Shown here in pieces: positions 59,301-64,000 of a stretch of 64,000 nucleotides of DNA. Under the pieces are notes generated by a model. The model saw nothing but the letters and a program-made list of their open reading frames with translations, searched no databases and was not told the origin of the DNA. Position 1 is the stretch's first letter. Each line of letters begins with the position of its first letter. Position numbers and translations under genes: made by a program. Source of the DNA: Rhododendron vialii (lineage: Eukaryota; Streptophyta; Magnoliopsida; Ericales; Ericaceae); assembly GCF_030253575.1 (NCBI RefSeq), contig NC_080568.1, positions 30,779,001-30,843,000 on the forward strand. Reading direction: 5' to 3'.

Positions 59301-60032
59301 CTGAAGGATCTTTTCGAACAGTGGCCAATATTTGTCTGGTTTCCTCAGGCGAGCTCACCATCCCTCCCTCGGTTCAAGCTTCTTGAGGTTTACAGCAAAA
59401 TTGGCATCCGAAACATTTCTGAATGCGTGAGGAAAGAAGAAACATCTGCAATGGATGGTGGTGGGCCAAATCAAGGAAGTCCTAGGGACAATTTGATTGG
59501 GAAAGGGCTGATTAGGCTCATTCTCGGGTTTCTAGCTGGTCCAACTCTCCGAATGGAAGCAGAGAATAGGCATGAAGCTGTCAGATGCCTAATTAATCTA
59601 ACTGTGCTTGAGACACCACAGCCAATTATGATTGGCTATAGTTTAACTCTCTCTTCTGGAGAAAACTTGAAAGCAGAAGCAAAACCGATGATCCGTTGGG
59701 AAAAGGATAGTAAAAGGTTATTTGTGAAGAATTTGGACAGGTCAGGTGGACATAGAAGTAACATTGAATATGCTACATATTTTTCTGAAGCAATAGCCAG
59801 GGGATTGCTGTGGGAGAAGGAAGATTCTATTGACCAACTGGCTGAACTGATCAAATTGGGATTCCTTGTGGAATTTGATGAGTGTGCAATTGGGTTCTTG
59901 ATGAAGACCAAGAATCTGCAGCTGTTTTTGGAGGATGACAGGTTCCTCTCTTCGGCCTTTCCTTTTAGATTCTGGGGATTACCCGCCTCAATCGTCGATT
60001 TCTGCATGCATTTCTACAGTAGGTTTTTTTGA
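50342..60032 (+). CDS. NO VEIN-like protein, exon 2 interrupted by a LINE tail
   Basis: Relative of Arabidopsis NO VEIN, a plant nuclear protein needed for vascular and auxin-dependent patterning, with an N-terminal GHKL/Bergerat-type ATPase-like region. Exons: 50342-50500; 50916-51044 plus 51502-51583 (one exon of 211 bp split by an insertion); 55231-60032. Ignoring the insert, the frame is continuous for 1723 aa, shorter than NO VEIN itself (about 2700 aa) and nearer its shorter paralogues. Start ATPREYIEEIRKKKFKIG is family-like. Motifs: N-box ELIQNAEDNEY (50-60), NNEKGIS (90-96), GEKGIGFKS (121-129), then a long region with repeated FIDRDYYGEEI-type units (RSFYGDEI, ENFYGNSI, EEFYGSKI). 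As read, the insert brings a TGA at 51072-51074, giving about 105 aa. It may be a pseudogene allele, or splicing may bypass the insert. The intact 1600-codon last exon argues that the lesion is recent or tolerated. Confidence 0.88.
51045..51483 (-). mobile_element. LINE 3' tail inserted in a coding exon
   Basis: A perfect 18-bp duplication AACGAGAAGGGGATTTCT flanks it (51027-51044, 51484-51501). The poly-A end is at the left, seen as TTTTCTTTTTTTTTT, so the element is antisense to the gene; in its own sense it ends TTTTTAATAAAATTTTCATT, then TTTGCCGAT and As. It is 439 bp, all 3' untranslated type. The 61-codon minus frame at 51290-51475 has no family features. Confidence 0.88.
51621..51779 (-). 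mobile_element. SINE in NO VEIN-like intron 2
   Basis: On the minus strand it contains AGCTCCCTTTGGAGG then GAGGTCGCGGGTTCGATTCC, a good B box, and ends in ATACAATGTATAAAAAATAA and an A-rich tail. GTTAACC lies at both sides (51614-51620, 51780-51786), a plausible target duplication. Confidence 0.6.
52053..52942. mobile_element. 890-bp element with long inverted ends
   Basis: The first 120 bases (CAATTGATAATGCCAAAACT...TTATTTGCCCC...TTTTCAACCTCATCTTTGCA) match the reverse complement of the last 150 or so. TTCAAAAG lies at both sides (52045-52052, 52943-52950), extended to nine with one mismatch. Long arms with such a duplication suggest Mutator-like. CT and GA runs lie in the arms (52170-52220, 52619-52641). 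No transposase frame. Confidence 0.65.
53168..53517. mobile_element. MITE with CCCTGTTCAGCTAAATAAG ends
   Basis: Left CCTGTTCAGCTAAATAAGC pairs with right CTTATTTAGCCAAACGGGG; the inner arms also pair (TTATGATCGAAAT / TTGGATCGTAATTTTT). About 350 bp in intron 2 of the NO VEIN-like gene. Flanking TAA at both sides may be the target duplication. Confidence 0.55.
53657..54125. mobile_element. hAT-type MITE, TAGGCCTGTCAAT family, copy 2
   Basis: Ends TAGGCCTGTCAATAGGCC / GGTCCATTGACAGACCTA, perfect 8-bp duplication TATGACAG (53649-53656, 54126-54133). Interior GATCCGAATCCGA-type words as in 47231-47647. It is 469 bp in intron 2 of the NO VEIN-like gene. Confidence 0.85.
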
Positions 60033-60321
60033 ATTACTGCTGTTTGGAAGTGTGAGAAAATATGTCCATCTCCTCTGAAGTATGTGATGATGGAGGGCTC
60101 GTTTTGGTCAAAAAACAAAAGCATTAGATAAACAGCTGTTTTGTATTAGCTATGCAATGTTCTGCTGATGTTTTCTGAAGTAGTTTTGATAAAACCTTGT
60201 TACTGGGGTTATTTTGTTTGGTATGTAAGGTGATGAATTGTAAGCCTTAAATTTTGTTGGCTTTGGCCCTTAACCTTCTGTTTCACTCCTCCTCTGTTGC
60301 AATTGTTGTGCATATCATTTC

Positions 60322-60362
<41 letters not shown>

Positions 60363-61137
60363 ATCAGATTACAATGAGAGTTCTGAAGTTTAATTTATAG
60401 ATTTTCGATTTACTAGTTTCCAGGGAAAGATAGAATAAAACCTTTATCCCCTTACATTTTAGGCCTGATATCCACTTTATCTCACAACTTAAGGTCTACT
60501 CTCTGCATGCCTACCAAATCCTAAAATTATCTTTAGATGCAGTGAAACATTGGCGTGGAAGCCGATTCCAAAGGAAGTCCTAGAGCTTTGGAACTATGTT
60601 CAAGAGTAAGATTAACCTTTTCATTGGAAGGGAATCATATGAAATAGAATCTTTTGTGTGCCTTTTTGTACAGTGTTTGGATGGATAATCATACTTGGAA
60701 GAAGATTAATTGATCTCATACTTTCCAACAGAAAACCTACGGTCTATGGGCTCGAGTCCACTTCAGGTTAGTCGTGTACATTTCAAGTCAACCGGATACA
60801 AACAATTACTAGAAAGGTTGAAATCGTCAACTTCGGATTACACGAGTTTAATTTGAACACAAACTATTCAATTTCTATATTGTCAGGCCATGTCTAGTCG
60901 TGATCGTGTTAGAAAAAAGCCAATCCAAATTCGTTAATCTCGTGTAATGTTCCAACTAGATGTTACATTTGATTCGTAACAAAAGGCATACAAAACAGAT
61001 ATGACGCAAATCCAACCGAGTTTTAAATTTGAACATATAAAAGCCTACCCTCTGTTCACCTCTGTAAGCCAAATTAACAGAACCCATCTCATCTTCACTC
61101 GCACACACACACACCACTTGCTTTTCATCCCACCAAG

Positions 61138-61196
<59 letters not shown>

Positions 61197-61742
61197 GTGT
61201 GTGTGTGTGAGAGAGTGTCTGTGCAACCCTAGAAAGAGAGAAGCACATGAACAAACCCAAACCTCAAACCTAATTTGAACAAACCCATCTGCAATATGGA
61301 AAAGGTAGCATAAAATGGTGATCAGGTGAAAGACATATCGTACAAAAATATTGAACAAACCCATCTCTCCCAAAACTGAAAAATACCAAAATATTGTTCC
61401 AAAAATCAGTTTCCGAACAAAGCTGAAATTCTGATGATGCCTAACAATCTTAAACATAGAAATCGACATGAAATCCTTCTCACCGCCTACTAACTATACC
61501 TTTGTTGTCTAACCACTAGCTATGGTCGCGTGGGTCTTTTGCCTTCAAGACACACCACAGTTTGAATAGATGTCAAACCAACATGATGCTCTTTGCCTTG
61601 CAATAGGGTACTAGAAATTGTATGACTAAAAGCAAAAGTTTACATTGGGTAACAAAAAGGATAACAATTCCATTGAAAAGTAACAGAAGACTACAAGTAA
61701 TAAAATGGGACAACGAAGACAACCGGCCCATGTTCATGGTGT
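60033..61742. other. Convergent intergenic region
   Basis: Holds the 3' untranslated ends of the NO VEIN-like gene (left) and TIM8 (right). CT microsatellites at 60325-60358 and 61140-61193, the latter followed by GTGTGTGTGTG. No other gene recognised. Confidence 0.5.
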
Positions 61743-63996
61743 TCAGGGCATGGAATTCATCGACTGAAGGCGTTTCATGATAATCATACTCAGATCAAGA
61801 GAGCGCTGAGCACAGTTGGAAAGGCAAGAAGATTCACCAGAGCTGAACTTGCTTCCAGGAGTACTAGTAATGCATTTGTCCCAGCATACGCTTGTAAGCT
61901 TTGCCACCATTTCGTTAACCATGGCCTTTTGCTTTTCTTGCTGCATGAATAGATTCAGAAATTGTAACCCCATAACGGTGAGAAACGGTTAGGTTCCCAG
62001 AAAGCTGAACATAGAAAAATAAACAAACTCTATCTAAGTTCCAACAAGGTCTGAACATAGAAACTAAAGGCAGGTGGGTAACTGATAATTCTCGTGGTTC
62101 TGAGTAACACAAGTTTTCTAACACCAACTGCATGTCTTACTAATCAACCCAAAAGATTCAATTCATCTGGAATGCACTTTTCAACCCATCATATATAGAT
62201 TACCAGTTGAATATAAGACAGCTTTGAGAATCCCCCGGCGAGTCCTACTGTAAGTACCCCCATTAAAAACTACCCACTCAATCTACGGTATTCCATGTCT
62301 GGATCAACTACACATGAGCCACATTCTACTCTCAAGGACACTTCCACTATTACATCAAAGCATCAAGTCTTGTATCTCTATCCCAGCACATTCAATCAGG
62401 CCCTAATAATCATCATCGAAACAAGTTGGCTTTAATAAATAACCTACACCCTCAAATATTTTCCAACACTAGGCTCTAGACATCTAAACCAACAGGAAAA
62501 AAAATTCCTACCTTTTGGAACTCATCTGTCTCCACATTTTATCTCCAACAAAACTGTCATTTATTTATTGGTTCTGTCCAATCATAGTGTACGAAAAAGC
62601 ATAAAAAAATATTGTATCCATCTCATAATTTCCTTGTAATGAATAGGATTATGCCACTTGGCCATAGTTCCAAAACTCTACAATCGGATTTGGTTTTCCA
62701 CAGTCCAAAAGTACCAATGTCTCAGTATGCTTTAAGACAATTTGACGATTTCGAAGGGCATAGGAGAAGCAGGCCTAACATCTTGTGGGGTACAACAGAA
62801 GAGTGAGGATCAGAACAGAGTGCGCTTTCAGGTTAGTAAAAGCAAATAATTCAGGAAAACCAGCCCAAAGCAGTAGACATAAATAAGTCTCAGTTCCTCA
62901 GCTGAGGAAAAATGGAGCCATTGCAACACATGATATTAAGTTCCGGTTAACCTTCACCAGCCTTTCATTTGCAATTATGTGGTTCGATTGCATGAAATGA
63001 TACATAAAAGAGATCCCTTGCCTTTTTCTATGCAAATACCACTATATTCTTTTTGGCATTTTCCTTTAGCCTGTATTTGGATAAAGTATTTTTGGAGAAA
63101 TTAATGGAGAGAAACGAAAAGATGAATGAAGTGAAAAACGTAGCACGTTCATTCTTAATTTCCCATCATTTTCCTTTCCCTTGATACATCTCTCAACAAA
63201 TCAATAATCTATCTCCATTTGCACAGATGTAAATATCAACGAAGGGGTCAATGACAATAGCTCAAACTTTTTGAAGCTTTCATATGGATTTCTTTATGTA
63301 ATACAAGGGTCCCAACAAAATACATCTCTTCTACCTCTAAGTCAACTTCCACTCAAGTTTCACAAGCCACCCATAGCTAAACCTCCACTATTACCGTTCA
63401 ACACACGTGAAATCTCCCCAATTGGAATTCACATCTATCAAAACAGAGCCCTAATGTTGCCAAAACAATTAACAAAACAAAATTCCTTTGACTTCAACTC
63501 TCTTTTTAGTTCGGCGAAAGTCAGAAGTGTTAGTTGTAATTTGTGAAGTTAAAACCCAGTCAACGTGGAAGTACATGGTGCCTACCATTCGGCTATCAAT
63601 CCACTTGCATTTCACTTCAACTTCCTTTTCACAACTCCATACAAGGCTGGCTAAGAACGTAATTTCACCTCAAATTCCTATAAAACAAAAAAACTTAGAA
63701 AAACTCTGTTTTATGCTAGAAACCCTTTCTCATCCATTATTTCATACACTAAATGGCCAAAACTTGGACTCCGAAAAAGAGCACCGAATAACCAAAATCA
63801 CCTCCAAATTTTATTGCAAACAGGAATAAAATGCCTCAAAAATAATGGATCGTAGCTACATCCTTGTGAGCTGACGATACTGGAGCAAGTGCATAAAGTG
63901 ATATACACACATATAGATACAGAAATATAATGGAAGTCTGAAACGTACAGTGATGAAGTGCTCCAGTTCAGCAGAATTTAAAGCAGAAGGATCCAT
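61743..63996 (-). CDS. TIM8: Mitochondrial import chaperone TIM8
   Basis: Small Tim of the mitochondrial intermembrane space that partners Tim13 to escort hydrophobic precursors to the inner membrane. Exon 1 is 63949-63996 and exon 2 is 61743-61940; the single intron is 2.0 kb, phase 0. The 81-aa product starts MDPSALNSAELEHFITQEKQ and has the twin CX3C motif at C35-WDK-C39 and C55-LSN-C59, 15 residues apart, which is the Tim signature. KLTSVCWDKCI and KFSSGESSCLSNCA are strongly TIM8-like. There is no presequence, as expected for Mia40-imported proteins. The start codon is four bases from the window edge, so the promoter is outside. Convergent with the NO VEIN-like gene. Confidence 0.96.
61941..63948 (-). 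other. TIM8 intron
   Basis: A 2.0-kb intron with donor GTACGT at 63943-63948 and acceptor TTCATGCAG at the 61941 end. No transposon with clear ends and no second gene were recognised inside. Two open frames of 91 and 113 codons near 63271-63829 show no family character. Confidence 0.6.
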
Positions 63997-64000
63997 TGAA

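Noticed and set aside
55487-60007. Minus-strand and alternate-frame ORFs within the NO VEIN-like last exon
   Set aside because: All are shadows of a 1600-codon frame with clear homology.
1-64000. CRISPR arrays, bacterial operons, integrated viral genes, tRNA or rRNA genes
   Set aside because: No regularly spaced repeats, no prokaryotic-type gene clusters, no viral polymerase or coat motifs and no complete tRNA cloverleaf were seen; tRNA-like boxes occur only in SINE-type repeats.

Overview
The window is nuclear DNA of a flowering plant. The evidence is GT-AG introns of 0.1 to 3.6 kb, AT-rich intergenic DNA crowded with transposons, and five loci of plant-typical families. The gene set and the transposon types (hAT, PIF/Harbinger, Stowaway, Mutator-like MITEs, plant LINE tails, TRIM, tRNA-derived SINEs) suggest a eudicot. 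I cannot name the species from sequence alone.

Genes, left to right: a TPD1-like small secreted cysteine-rich protein (+, 2372-6068, 3 exons, 185 aa); glutamate-1-semialdehyde 2,1-aminomutase of plastid tetrapyrrole synthesis (+, 9081-14072, 3 exons, 473 aa); a SWEET sugar transporter (-, 25390-27543, 6 exons, 290 aa); a second SWEET (+, 43739-46103, 6 exons, 280 aa) with matching intron positions and opposite orientation; a NO VEIN-like GHKL-ATPase-type nuclear protein (+, 50342-60032, 3 exons, 1723 aa once an insertion is discounted); and TIM8 of the mitochondrial intermembrane space (-, 61743-63996, 2 exons, 81 aa), convergent with the NO VEIN-like gene. All exon models keep frame across every junction. 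The genes are unrelated in pathway, apart from the two SWEETs, which are probably duplicates.

Between the genes lie three transposon-rich zones. At 16.4-24.5 kb there are a Stowaway MITE, a tandemly duplicated hairpin, a 5'-truncated LINE, a Mutator-like MITE and a complete but non-autonomous LTR element (20651-24485, target duplication GAATG). That LTR element itself hosts a complete 466-bp TRIM (21668-22133, target duplication CTTAG). The 16-kb space between the SWEETs (27.7-43.6 kb) holds a hAT element, two short LINE tails with clear target duplications, a unit present three times in the same orientation, three PIF-like MITEs and three copies of a 131-bp palindromic MITE. At 47.2-54.2 kb there are a probable solo LTR ending about 320 bp before the NO VEIN-like start codon, and several insertions in that gene's second intron.

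The most notable observation is a 439-bp antisense LINE tail with an 18-bp target duplication inside coding exon 2 of the NO VEIN-like gene. It falls between the N-box and the glycine-rich G2 motif of the ATPase-like fold and brings a stop within ten codons, while the 1600-codon last exon remains open. I see no wholly new enzymatic system. The novelty is in the insertion history and what it does to this gene.
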